Below the pieces are notes generated by a model. The model searched no databases. It saw only the letters and a program-made list of their open reading frames with translations, and was not told the DNA's origin. A program made the position numbers and the translations under genes. Positions 16,872-25,362 of a stretch of DNA of 64,000 nt are shown here, one piece after another. Position 1 is the stretch's first letter. Each line of letters opens with the position of its first letter. Origin of the DNA: Paracoccus sediminilitoris (GTDB lineage: Bacteria; Pseudomonadota; Alphaproteobacteria; Rhodobacterales; Rhodobacteraceae); NCBI RefSeq assembly GCF_003259195.1, contig NZ_QJPK01000001.1, positions 620,001-684,000 of the forward strand, written 5' to 3'.

Positions 16872-17339
16872 TCAGGCCGCGATGCGCCTTTCCAGATCCA
16901 GCCGCATCGTGGCCATGCCGTGGCGACGGGACAGTTCTTCGTAGCCGGCCGAATAATAGGCGTTGAAGGCCGGGGCGTTGTCGACCTCCACCTTCAGGGT
17001 CAGCGTCAATGCGCCCAGGTCCCGCGCCGCCTGTTCGATATGCCCGGTCAGCTCTGCGGCCGCCCCGCCGCGTGCTTCCTGGGCCAGATAGACATAGGTC
17101 AGGTGACGGACTTCCGGTCCGACGCCCTCCCGCAGGGCAAAGAACCCCACGTCCCGTCCCGATGCGTCCTGAAGGTAGAACGAGACATCCTCTCGGTCCC
17201 CCAGCCATTTGCGATGCCATTCCATCTCATCGAAGGGCACTTTCGCATTGGGATTGATCAGGGGTATGTCCGCATCCGGCAGCATCTTCGCCAAGGGTGC
17301 CAGATCGCAGTCGCGATTGCGACGCAGGTTCAGTGCCAT
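16872..17339 (-). CDS. GNAT-family N-acetyltransferase
   Basis: Protein of 155 residues with the acetyl-CoA-binding region HLTYVYLAQEARGGAAAEL (a relaxed R/QxxGxG/A loop) followed by LTLKVEVDNAPAFNAYYSAG, the beta5-alpha4 end of the fold. The start at 17339 is supported by AAGGAAGGA five bases upstream. It is convergent with the aldo/keto reductase gene and stands alone. The acceptor substrate is unknown. Confidence 0.8.
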   Translation of the reverse strand: MALNLRRNRDCDLAPLAKMLPDADIPLINPNAKVPFDEMEWHRKWLGDREDVSFYLQDASGRDVGFFALREGVGPEVRHLTYVYLAQEARGGAAAELTGHIEQAARDLGALTLTLKVEVDNAPAFNAYYSAGYEELSRRHGMATMRLDLERRIAA

Positions 17340-17968
17340 GGGTCCTTCCTTTGGTCTGGGCCCGGCATCGCCGCACCGGGCTGTTTGATGAAAGCTGCGC
17401 GCCTGCCACGGATGAAGGGTTCCGGTCAACCCCGCGGGGGTTCGGCGCTAGGCCTGCGACGCGGTGGTCCGGGCGCGACATCCGTTGGTTCCGACCGGAA
17501 ATCGGACAGCGGAATTTCCGGACTGCATCCCTGCCCGTGCGACAGATCAGCGTCGACTCGGATGCGGATCGCGGCCCTTGAGCGGATGGCGGGGGCTGCC
17601 CCTGTCGCGTGACAGGCGCCTTCGAGACAGCTGACGCAATCACCAGCAGAAGAAAAGACCTGCACAACGTGCAATCTATGCTTGTCCTTAAACAACCTCA
17701 GATTGCCAAATCAGCCCGCAAAAATCTTAAAAGCTGAACCTCGTACAAAAGACCTGACTTTTTGGATAGACCTCTGAAACGAATAGAGAAATAAAGATTT
17801 TAAGCGTGGACAAATAAAAATTTAGCGGTATTTGCTTGACGTCGGAACAGCGTCGGTCACGGCCCCCCAAGGCTTGGCGACCGGCCGCGGGACTGCCGGG
17901 CGATCACGGCCTGGGCAGTTCCCGGTTCAGTTTGCGGTTTGCCTACGGGGCGTTTTGGGACGACGATC
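17340..17968. other. 629-base gap with an AT-rich patch before the surface-protein gene
   Basis: No convincing gene on either strand. Positions 17690-17840 are clearly richer in A and T than the surroundings and probably contain the promoter or a regulator-binding region of the gene at 17969. TTGACG at 17836-17841 could be a -35 element, but I see no matching -10 box. Confidence 0.5.
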
Positions 17969-20776
17969 ATGACATATTACTACAAGAAATTCGAGTGGAC
18001 CGCGTTCACCGAAGCCGACCTTCTGGCCAATGGCAAAAACGGCTATGACTTCGGCATCGGCGACTCGTTCGTGATGGGTCATGCATCGGTCACGATGTCG
18101 ACCTTCGACAATGACAGCACGCTGTCGGGCGACAGCTGGTACGACTGGTACGACAAATCCGACGACCGCACCGGGCAGGACGGCCATGTCGACGGCAAGG
18201 CCGTGGGCTGCAAGATGTTCGCCGAACAGTATCACGTGCTGCACGGATCGGACGGCAGAACCTATTACCTGATCGAGATCAAGATTGAAGGTCATGATTC
18301 CGCCGGAGCCGGAAACGGCTACTTCAGCTTCTACGGCGCGCAACCCGCCGCCGGGGTTCAGCTGTCCGTGGTGAATACCTGCAACGTCAACGGTTCCTGG
18401 ATCGATTATTCCTGCCTTGGCGCTGGCAACACGGCACCCCCCAACACGCCCCCGACCTTTACCAACGTGCCCGCCAACGGCGTCTTCTGCGTCGACGAAA
18501 ACACCAAGCTGGTCGTCGATCTGAACGCCAATGACGCCGATTGCGACCCGCTGAGCTTTTCGCTGGCGGGCGGCGAGGATGCGGCCCTGTTCGAGATCGA
18601 CGCCAAGACGGGTGTTCTCAGTTTCAAGGCCGCCCCCGATTTCGAGGCACCCGGATCGAAGGATGGCGACAACCTCTACAAGGTCATCGTCGCGGTCGAC
18701 GACGGCAAGGGCGGCGTGACCCATGCCGAACTGTCGGTCTGCGTCAAGGACGTGGACGAGACCCCGAAATGCGTCGTCTATGAAGCCGAAGAGATGAAGC
18801 TGTCCTGCTATACCGTCAAATGCGCCTCCAGCGCGTCGGGCGGCGAATATATCGCGCTGACCGGTTACAACGGCAGTGCCGCGCAGGTCTTTGACGGTGC
18901 TTCGGGCGAATACGACCTGACGCTGCGCTTCTGGGATGCGGCCAGGGGCGACGGCTATATCAAGATCCTTGTGAACGGCCACGAGGTCGGCGCGGCCCGC
19001 CTGAACGCCGAAACCAACAAGTGGTCGGAAATCACGCTGGAAGGCCTTGATCTGTCCAAGGGCGCTGTCATCACCCTGAAGGGCGCAGGCAACGGCTGCG
19101 AATACGCGATCATCGACAACATCAAGCTGTGCCCTGCCGATCCTGCCATCGAACCCGGCGCGCTGGAAGGTCGCCTGTTCGTCGACGCCGATGCCAACGG
19201 CCTGGACAATGCCGAGCCGGGCGTGGCGGGCGTCTCCGTCCAGCTGCTGGACAGCGCCGGCAATGTCGTCGCCACCACCACCACCGGCGATGATGGCGGC
19301 TATCGCTTCGACGGCCTGCAACCGGGCGACTATCGCGTGATCTTCCCGACAGCCGTCGAAGGACGCGTGCTGACCGACCAGAATGTCGGCGCCGACGACC
19401 GGATCGACAGCGACGCCGATACCGGCACGGGCATCACCGACAGCGCGACCGTGCTTTCGGGCCAGGTGACCAAGGATGTCGATGCCGGCCTGAAGGACCC
19501 CGGAACGGCCAGCATCGGCAATCTGGTCTTCCTGGACGCGGACAAGGACGGCATCCAGGATGCGTCGGAATCGGGCGTTCAGAATGTGAAGGTGACGCTG
19601 TTCCTGGGCGGCACCGCCATCGCCACGACCACCACTGACGCCAATGGAAATTACCTGTTCACCGGGCTGAAGGCGGGCACCTATACCGTCGGCTTCACGG
19701 AGAAGGCGGGCTTCGACCTGACCGCCGCAAACCAGGGGGGCAACGAAGCCCTGGACAGCGACGCCGATCCGGTGACCGGCCTGACCGGGCCGATCACCCT
19801 GGGCATCGGTCAGGCCAATCTGGACGTCGATGCGGGCCTGGTCATCGAAAACCGCGCCCCCGGGGCGATGGACGACGCTGCCAAGACCTGCGCCGATGAT
19901 GCGGTGACGGTGGACGTGCTGGCCAATGACACGGATCTTGACGGCGATGCGCTGACCATTACCCAAGTCGCGGGCCAAGACATTGCCGAGGGCGGATCGG
20001 TCGATGTGGACGGTGTCACCATCGCCCTGGTCGACGGCAAGCTGGTCTTCGACGGATCGGCCGCCTATGCCGACCTGATCCTGGGCCAGAGGGCCACGAC
20101 CAGCATCAGCTATCAAATCGCCGATGGCGCGGGCGGCTTCGACACCGCCAATGTCGACCTGACCTTCTGCGGCGCCAAGAACACCTTGGATACCATCAAG
20201 GACAGCCTGCCGACAGGCGGAACCCTGGTCCTGACCCGCGACGGCACCTTGGGCGGCGACTTCTATGGGGTCACCCTGTCTGGAACCGGCGATGATCGCT
20301 TCGACGGCATTTTTTTCGACATCACCTATTGCGTCGCGGCCTACGAGCCGATCAAGCCTGATGTGGCGGTCCCCTATAACATCTATCTGGCCGATCAGGC
20401 CTCGGTTCCTTCGGGGATCGTGGCGCGTCCCCAGAACCTGGACATGGTCAACTGGATCCTGAACCAGGGATTCGAGGACATGGACAATGGCGACGGCAAC
20501 GCCCGGAACTATACCGAGGGCGAAATCCAGGGCGCCATCTGGGGTCTGACCGACAACATCGTCTTCGTGAACAGCAGCCTCGGCACCAATGCCAATGCCC
20601 GCGAGATCTATGACCTTGCGCTGGCCAATGGCGAAGGCTTCCAGGCAGGCGAAGGCGACATTGTCGGCCTGATCCTGGACCCCACCGCCGAGGCCGAGGC
20701 TGCCGGCAACAGCCAGCCGCTGATCATCGGCGTCGAATGGGATATGCTGGAGCAGGACTGCTTCTGCTTCGTGTGA
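17969..20776 (+). CDS. Multidomain surface-type protein with SdrD-B repeats and a C-terminal thioester-like domain
   Basis: Protein of 935 residues, acidic and Cys-containing, without an N-terminal signal peptide. Order seen: a unique N-terminal domain (1-155), a cadherin-like repeat (about 160-262, DVDET end), a carbohydrate-binding-module-like domain (268-388, YEAEEM...IIDNIKL), two SdrD-B/Cna-B-type domains (398-508 and 514-625, each opening with FxDxDxxGxxDxxE), a second cadherin/VCBS-like repeat (628-733) and a C-terminal domain (735-935). The last holds TYCVAAYEP with Cys788 and GEIQGAIWGL with Gln854, the Cys and Q-x-A-I-W pattern of internal thioester domains in Gram-positive adhesins. 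The end, EQDCFCFV, has acidic then hydrophobic residues, as in many type I secretion substrates. ATG at 17969 has a weak ribosome site. It lies upstream of the exosortase genes. Confidence 0.8.
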   Translation: MTYYYKKFEWTAFTEADLLANGKNGYDFGIGDSFVMGHASVTMSTFDNDSTLSGDSWYDWYDKSDDRTGQDGHVDGKAVGCKMFAEQYHVLHGSDGRTYYLIEIKIEGHDSAGAGNGYFSFYGAQPAAGVQLSVVNTCNVNGSWIDYSCLGAGNTAPPNTPPTFTNVPANGVFCVDENTKLVVDLNANDADCDPLSFSLAGGEDAALFEIDAKTGVLSFKAAPDFEAPGSKDGDNLYKVIVAVDDGKGGVTHAELSVCVKDVDETPKCVVYEAEEMKLSCYTVKCASSASGGEYIALTGYNGSAAQVFDGASGEYDLTLRFWDAARGDGYIKILVNGHEVGAARLNAETNKWSEITLEGLDLSKGAVITLKGAGNGCEYAIIDNIKLCPADPAIEPGALEGRLFVDADANGLDNAEPGVAGVSVQLLDSAGNVVATTTTGDDGGYRFDGLQPGDYRVIFPTAVEGRVLTDQNVGADDRIDSDADTGTGITDSATVLSGQVTKDVDAGLKDPGTASIGNLVFLDADKDGIQDASESGVQNVKVTLFLGGTAIATTTTDANGNYLFTGLKAGTYTVGFTEKAGFDLTAANQGGNEALDSDADPVTGLTGPITLGIGQANLDVDAGLVIENRAPGAMDDAAKTCADDAVTVDVLANDTDLDGDALTITQVAGQDIAEGGSVDVDGVTIALVDGKLVFDGSAAYADLILGQRATTSISYQIADGAGGFDTANVDLTFCGAKNTLDTIKDSLPTGGTLVLTRDGTLGGDFYGVTLSGTGDDRFDGIFFDITYCVAAYEPIKPDVAVPYNIYLADQASVPSGIVARPQNLDMVNWILNQGFEDMDNGDGNARNYTEGEIQGAIWGLTDNIVFVNSSLGTNANAREIYDLALANGEGFQAGEGDIVGLILDPTAEAEAAGNSQPLIIGVEWDMLEQDCFCFV

Positions 20777-20787
20777 TCCGACGCCCC

Positions 20788-20811
20788 GCAGCGCCCCAAC
20801 CGGGGCGCTGC
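20788..20811 (+). terminator. Strong stem-loop after the surface-protein gene
   Basis: GCAGCGCCCC and GGGGCGCTGC pair perfectly over 10 bp around an AACC loop, 12 bases after the stop codon. There is no T run, so termination is likely but not certain. Confidence 0.7.
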
Positions 20812-20919
20812 CCGGAATTCCGGTCGTCCAAGGGTCGGAATCGGGATCGCCTTGTCGGTGATCCCGTCATGTAGAAGACGGCGCCTTGGACAGCCGTCGT
20901 TTGTTTCGGAGTTCGAACC

Positions 20920-21123
20920 ATGAATAAATTTTCAATTGCCGCCGTCGCCGCCAGCATCTCGGCCTTCGCCGCAGGCGTGGCAAATGCCACCGTCGCCGGT
21001 GACGGCCCCCCCGCGCCGGTGACCGCCGTTCCGGAAATCAGCGCCCTGGAAGGCACCGCTGCCCTGGCCGCGCTGGCCGCCATCGTGCTGCTGACCTGGG
21101 AACGTCGCCGCCGCGCCTACTGA
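20920..21123 (+). CDS. Small VPEID-CTERM-type protein, probable exosortase E substrate
   Basis: Protein of 67 residues. A signal peptide (1-23, ending ANA) is followed by a Gly/Pro stub of 13 residues, then VPEIS (37-41), a hydrophobic helix (about 44-59) and ERRRR at the C terminus. This three-part tail is the exosortase sorting signal, and VPEIS is one residue away from the VPEID motif named for exosortase E systems. The enzyme that would recognise it is encoded 85 bases downstream. After cleavage at the motif almost nothing but the stub would remain, so its job may be structural, modified or signalling. A GGAG about nine bases upstream supports the start. Confidence 0.82.
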   Translation: MNKFSIAAVAASISAFAAGVANATVAGDGPPAPVTAVPEISALEGTAALAALAAIVLLTWERRRRAY

Positions 21124-21150
21124 TACTTTTTTAAAGGTCCGAAACTTGAC

Positions 21151-21172
21151 AGGCCTGCCCTTTGGCGGGCCT
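21151..21172 (+). other. Stem-loop between the VPEID-like gene and xrtE
   Basis: AGGCCTGCC pairs with GGCGGGCCT with one mismatch. It lies 27 bases after the small gene and may stabilise its mRNA or reduce read-through into the exosortase gene. Confidence 0.55.
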
Positions 21173-21208
21173 GCTCTGTGATCATTACCTTGTCTTCAAA
21201 GGCCCCTG

Positions 21209-22831
21209 ATGAGCGACATGCCCGCCCCCCCGCTTCGACTGCGCGTTGCCCCCTGCGCCTTGGCGGCAGGGTTGCTGGCAGCGCAGTTCCTGGTCATCGG
21301 GATGATCTTCAAGCATGTCATCGACTTCGATTGCCAGGCGAACTGGGGCATCCTGGCCTGCGACACCGCCAGCAAAAGCCTTGCGGCGCTCTATTGCATG
21401 ATTGCTGCCGTCGGGCTGTTCGCGATGCTGCGTCCGGCCCTGTTTCGTGAACTGCTGTCGGATGCGGGCCATGACACGCGTCCCTTGCTGCTGAACCTTG
21501 CCGGTTTCATTCTGGCCATGATCCCGGTCCTGATGCTGAACGGGGCCAGCGGAACCGCGATGATCCTTCCCGCCTTCACCCTCTGGATTGCGGGAATGGG
21601 GCTGATCCTGGCGGGGCTTTTCGGCTGGCTGGCACCTTGGGAACGGTGGCGCGGCTTTTTGGCCCAGGCCGGTGTTCCCCTGGGTGTGGCACTGTTCGCC
21701 AGCGGCCTGGCCCCGGCATTGGCCGTCCGCCTGCAGCCGATCTGGCAGATAGAGACGATCTCGGACGTCACCTTCCGCGTCGTCACCCGGTTGATCGAGC
21801 CTTTGGGCTACGACCTCTATATCGACCCTGTCCGCAAGCATATCGGCGAAGGCGACTTCATCCTCTCGATCGCCCCGGCCTGTTCGGGGATCGAAGGGAT
21901 CGCACTGGTCATGATCTTCGTCAGCCTCTATCTGTGGCTGTTCCGGTCCGAACTGCGCTTTCCGCGCGCCTTTCTGCTGTTCCCGGTCGGCATTGCGGCC
22001 AGCATGGTCCTGAACGCGGTGCGCATCGCGGTGCTGCTGCTGATCGGCCTGAACGGCCAGCCCGAACTGGCGGTCGGCGGATTTCACAGCCACGCTGGCT
22101 GGATGATGTTCACGATTGTGGCCTTGGGCATCATCCTGATCGCCCGCCGCGTTCCGGCCCTGCATCGCGCAGCGATCATCCAGGCGGCCCCCAGGACAGG
22201 CCTGCCGCCGCTCTGGCGCGATCCGGTGGCTGCGCGCATCCTGCCTTTTGCCGTCTTCATGCTGACCGCGGTGATCGTGCCCGCCATCAGCACAACCCCG
22301 GCGATGTTCTATCCCATCCGGGTGATGCTGGTGGCCGCGGCACTGGCGCTGGTCTGGCCTGTCCTGCGGGGCATGGTCTGGTGGGTTTCGCCCTTGTCCT
22401 GGCTGGCAGGCGGACTGGTCGGGCTGATGTGGGTGCTGATCCCGGTCGCCCCATCGGACGGGCCGCTGCCCTATGGCACGCTGTCAGGCGGAATGGTGGT
22501 CCTGTGGTTCGTCTTTCGCGGCATCGGGACCGTGCTGCTGGTCCCCCTGGTCGAAGAGCTGTTCTTCCGGGACTATCTGGAACAGCGACTGCGCGGAACG
22601 GGCTTGGACCGGCCTGCACCCTGGCCCCGCGTGCTTTTGGCCGCAGTGATCACCGCCGGCCTGTTCGCGGCGCTTCACGACCGTTGGGCCGAGGCCTTCG
22701 TCGCTGGACTGGTCTTTTCCGCGGTTGCGCGGCGCAGCGGTCGCATCTCGGACGCCATCGCAGCCCACGCCGCCGCCAACCTGGTGGTCTTTGCCGTCGC
22801 CACCATGACGGGCAATCTTGCCATCATCTAG
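21209..22831 (+). CDS. xrtE: Exosortase E fused to a CPBP intramembrane protease
   Basis: Polytopic membrane protein of 540 residues with two catalytic modules. The exosortase part (about 100-315) has the Cys225 motif PACSGIEG, Arg272 in NAVRIAV and His293/His295 in GFHSHAGW, the Cys-Arg-His triad of exosortases and archaeosortases. The C-terminal part (about 335-540) is a CPBP (Abi) protease with EELFFR (Glu449, Glu450, Arg454), FAALH (His490) and HAAAN (His520, Asn524). This fusion is the known form of exosortase E in VPEID-CTERM systems. It should cleave the tail of the small upstream protein and perhaps transfer it to a cell-surface acceptor; the role of the protease half is unknown. Start is supported by AAAGG six bases upstream. 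Confidence 0.93.
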   Translation: MSDMPAPPLRLRVAPCALAAGLLAAQFLVIGMIFKHVIDFDCQANWGILACDTASKSLAALYCMIAAVGLFAMLRPALFRELLSDAGHDTRPLLLNLAGFILAMIPVLMLNGASGTAMILPAFTLWIAGMGLILAGLFGWLAPWERWRGFLAQAGVPLGVALFASGLAPALAVRLQPIWQIETISDVTFRVVTRLIEPLGYDLYIDPVRKHIGEGDFILSIAPACSGIEGIALVMIFVSLYLWLFRSELRFPRAFLLFPVGIAASMVLNAVRIAVLLLIGLNGQPELAVGGFHSHAGWMMFTIVALGIILIARRVPALHRAAIIQAAPRTGLPPLWRDPVAARILPFAVFMLTAVIVPAISTTPAMFYPIRVMLVAAALALVWPVLRGMVWWVSPLSWLAGGLVGLMWVLIPVAPSDGPLPYGTLSGGMVVLWFVFRGIGTVLLVPLVEELFFRDYLEQRLRGTGLDRPAPWPRVLLAAVITAGLFAALHDRWAEAFVAGLVFSAVARRSGRISDAIAAHAAANLVVFAVATMTGNLAII

Positions 22832-22907
22832 ACGACGGTGCGCAGATGACCTGACGAACATGGTCGCGTGAGCCTGTGCAATAGTCGAAATGAGCGTGGC
22901 ACGCCCG

Positions 22908-23489
22908 TCAGATCGCCCCGAGGTAATAGCCGATCGCTTCCGCCAACTCCGTTTCCTCATAGCCGAAATGAGAGCGCACGACCTCTTCCAGTTTCCGGAA
23001 TATCGTGGCGGCCTGAGCGAAGTTCTGATCACTGGGATCTTCGGCCAATGCGTCCGCCGCCCGGCCAAGGCGGATAATCAGCTCATGCACCACTTCATGC
23101 TCGGCCTTCAGCTTTGCCACGACCTCACGGAACATTCCGCCGCCTGCTGCCTCGACCCTCGGGAACATGTCGGTGCCCTCGATGTCGTGATGAAACTTCA
23201 GAACCTGGCACTCGCGCCCGCACAATGATCCGAACGCCCGGAAATTCTCGGCCATATCAAGGGAAAGCACGATCCGCTTAAGATGCTTGGGCGAGGCATC
23301 CCGCGCTTCGATCCGCATTAGAACCGCACCGATCTGCGCCATTTCGGACAGATAATGACGGTGGATGGCCGCCAGCTGTCGTCCCTGACGCCGATGCCTG
23401 TCGGTTGCCTTGGGCACGGGCGGTGCTTTCGGTCTAGCAGCCTCGTCAAGGCTGAGGTCGTCCAGAGGTTGGGTCGAGAGATCACGCAT
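22908..23489 (-). CDS. Hemerythrin-like (HHE) domain protein
   Basis: Protein of 193 residues, mainly four helices. Candidate di-iron ligands are His43 or His45 in AIHRHYLSEM, His100/His101 with Glu104 in FHHDIEG, His131 and His135 in KAEHEVVHELI, and His174 with Glu178 in SHFGYEETE. Such proteins bind O2, NO or iron in the cytoplasm; no signal peptide is seen. It is convergent with xrtE and stands alone. A role in oxygen or iron handling is likely but unspecified. Confidence 0.85.
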   Translation of the reverse strand: MRDLSTQPLDDLSLDEAARPKAPPVPKATDRHRRQGRQLAAIHRHYLSEMAQIGAVLMRIEARDASPKHLKRIVLSLDMAENFRAFGSLCGRECQVLKFHHDIEGTDMFPRVEAAGGGMFREVVAKLKAEHEVVHELIIRLGRAADALAEDPSDQNFAQAATIFRKLEEVVRSHFGYEETELAEAIGYYLGAI

Positions 23490-23747
23490 GCCTGACAGGA
23501 ATAGCTTTGCCGATGTGAAGTCAAGGTCGCGACATCACCCCCCTGAAACTTTCGCCGCGTCGCGCAGGGCCTAGGGCAGGCGCCGCATGGATGTTGCGCG
23601 CAGACCGCCCCACCCGCAATGCGATGCATGGCTTTATCGGGTGCCTTGTCGCGGCGGTCTGCTGCGGGGCCGTTCTCAACCCCTGCAACCATTGGACAGC
23701 ACGTACCCCGCAGACGGGTGCATGCCGAAATCACCACATCCCGGGCG

Positions 23748-24761
23748 TCAGTTGTCTTCCGGCGCAGCAGGCACGCCATCTTTCCACATGTCCCAGTTGC
23801 CGACGATATGATCGACCAGGCGCGCACCCACCAATGCGATGTTCTCGACGGTTTCGGAAAAGCCGCCAGCCGTTTCTCCGGGTGCAGGGTCCAGATGCTC
23901 CAGCGTTTTTTCATCCGGATTGCCCTGGTCGAAATTCACGCCCCCCCGGATGGCGGCGATCCGGTCCGTTCCGTGCAGGCGGTTGATGACCTGCGCGATC
24001 GCATTGTCTTCCATTTCCGTGACCAGATAGTCGTCGGCCCCATAGATCTCGGTCATGTATTGCGCCTCGGCCGACAGGCCCGGGCCGTGGAAGAAGGTGT
24101 CGCCGGTCATGTGCGTGCCGACCTTTACGGAAGGCGCGGCCTGTGCGGCATCATCGGGATAGCGCAAGCGATAGGTTCTGGCTTCCGCGGAATCCTTCAG
24201 CGCGACATCCGATGACAGGTCCACACCCCAAGCGACCAGATCGGGGTTCAGCTGGTGCACGCGATAGTCTTCGTAACCCTTGCGCGGCATGAAGACCGGC
24301 GCACCCGGTTCACCCTCTTCGGGCGCCCAACGATGGCCAAGATCATAGTCGATCAGCCAGCTTCCCCAGACCACATCGCCGATGGTTCCCTTGGAGGGCG
24401 GCGTTCCCGCAACCCCGGTGATCAGATAATAGGCCTGAGAGAAGTCATATTCCGGGTTCAGAAGAATGGCCTGCATTGACGCGGATGCGTTGACCTTGCC
24501 CATGCCCAGGACGGCCCCGCAGACCCCGTCATCGTTGCAATGCACCGGCGCGATGGCGCCGGGCACATCATTTGCCTCGGCATCCTGCCAGTAGCGTTCA
24601 TACCAATGCTGATATTCACCCGCGCGATCCCCGGTATTCTCGCCGATCTCGAACATCGAGCCCACGAAGACCTTGACGCGGACCGGCTCGGCCGAAGCCG
24701 CTCCTGCCAAGGCCAGGGCAAATGCCCAAGCAGCAAGTGGACGGTTGATCGCAATATGCAT
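23748..24761 (-). CDS. Purine nucleoside permease (NUP)-family periplasmic protein
   Basis: Protein of 337 residues with a signal peptide ending AASA (about residue 24). The family is related to nucleoside phosphorylases: KVFVGSMFEIGENTG opens the mature chain, GMGKVNASASMQA and YYLITGVAGTPPSKGTIGDVVWGSW form the core, and DYLVTEMEDNAIAQV corresponds to the MEG-like nucleoside site. Known relatives bind or split purine nucleosides in the periplasm. A good AGGAGA site precedes the ATG. Single gene; no transporter lies nearby. Confidence 0.85.
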   Translation of the reverse strand: MHIAINRPLAAWAFALALAGAASAEPVRVKVFVGSMFEIGENTGDRAGEYQHWYERYWQDAEANDVPGAIAPVHCNDDGVCGAVLGMGKVNASASMQAILLNPEYDFSQAYYLITGVAGTPPSKGTIGDVVWGSWLIDYDLGHRWAPEEGEPGAPVFMPRKGYEDYRVHQLNPDLVAWGVDLSSDVALKDSAEARTYRLRYPDDAAQAAPSVKVGTHMTGDTFFHGPGLSAEAQYMTEIYGADDYLVTEMEDNAIAQVINRLHGTDRIAAIRGGVNFDQGNPDEKTLEHLDPAPGETAGGFSETVENIALVGARLVDHIVGNWDMWKDGVPAAPEDN

Positions 24762-25362
24762 GGTGTGTCTCCTGTTTCCGTCAGCTTGTGGACGCACCGA
24801 AACCAGTGACGGCAGCTGGCTGCAAGAGCGACCGGCATCATAGGGCAAATCGGGACAAGCGTCACCCGCGCCTGCCGCAATCACGGGCAGATTGTCAGGT
24901 TTCAGTCAACCACAGCGCCGATGCGCTGCCTGTGGCGTTTGGGAGATAATCGCGCATGGGTCTGTTGGTACCGACGGCAGATGGAAGATCGTCGGTTCCG
25001 CCGGACGGCATGGATGCGTCATCCGGCTGCCGCGAAATCATCGCCGCCTGCGGTTGTTTGGACGCAACCACGATCAAGCCGCGCATCAGCCCCGAAGCAC
25101 AATTTTCGGGCTTGATCGGGTCGGGTTTGACTGTCGTGGCTTTGGCTCAACGGGTTCGGGTCGGTCAGGTCAGAGCGAACGACAAAGGGCAATCGACCAT
25201 GGCACCGGGTTTCGACCAGGTAGATATGGTCCTGTCTGCCTGGCCCCGCCGCCCTTGTGAAACGATGCATGACGTGCCGAACGCACAGAGGATCATTCCG
25301 CCAATTTGCCATTGCACCTTTTCCACATCCCGGTTCTTGTTTCCCGTGCAAGGGGTGGGACC
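24762..25362. other. 601-base gap, no gene recognised
   Basis: Divergent promoter region between the NUP gene and the kinase-like gene. Open frames here look like neither strand's coding sequence. One structured stretch is visible at 25073-25116: ATCAAG pairs with CTTGAT outside an inner CCCGAA/TTCGGG stem. Its role is unknown. Confidence 0.5.

Noticed and set aside
17836-17863. TTGACG and the TGAC...GTCA repeat as a promoter/operator
   Set aside because: The dyad is only four bases long and no -10 element lies at the right distance.
17927-20116. Open frame of 729 codons on the minus strand
   Set aside because: Antisense to the multidomain surface protein, whose repeats are clear on the plus strand.
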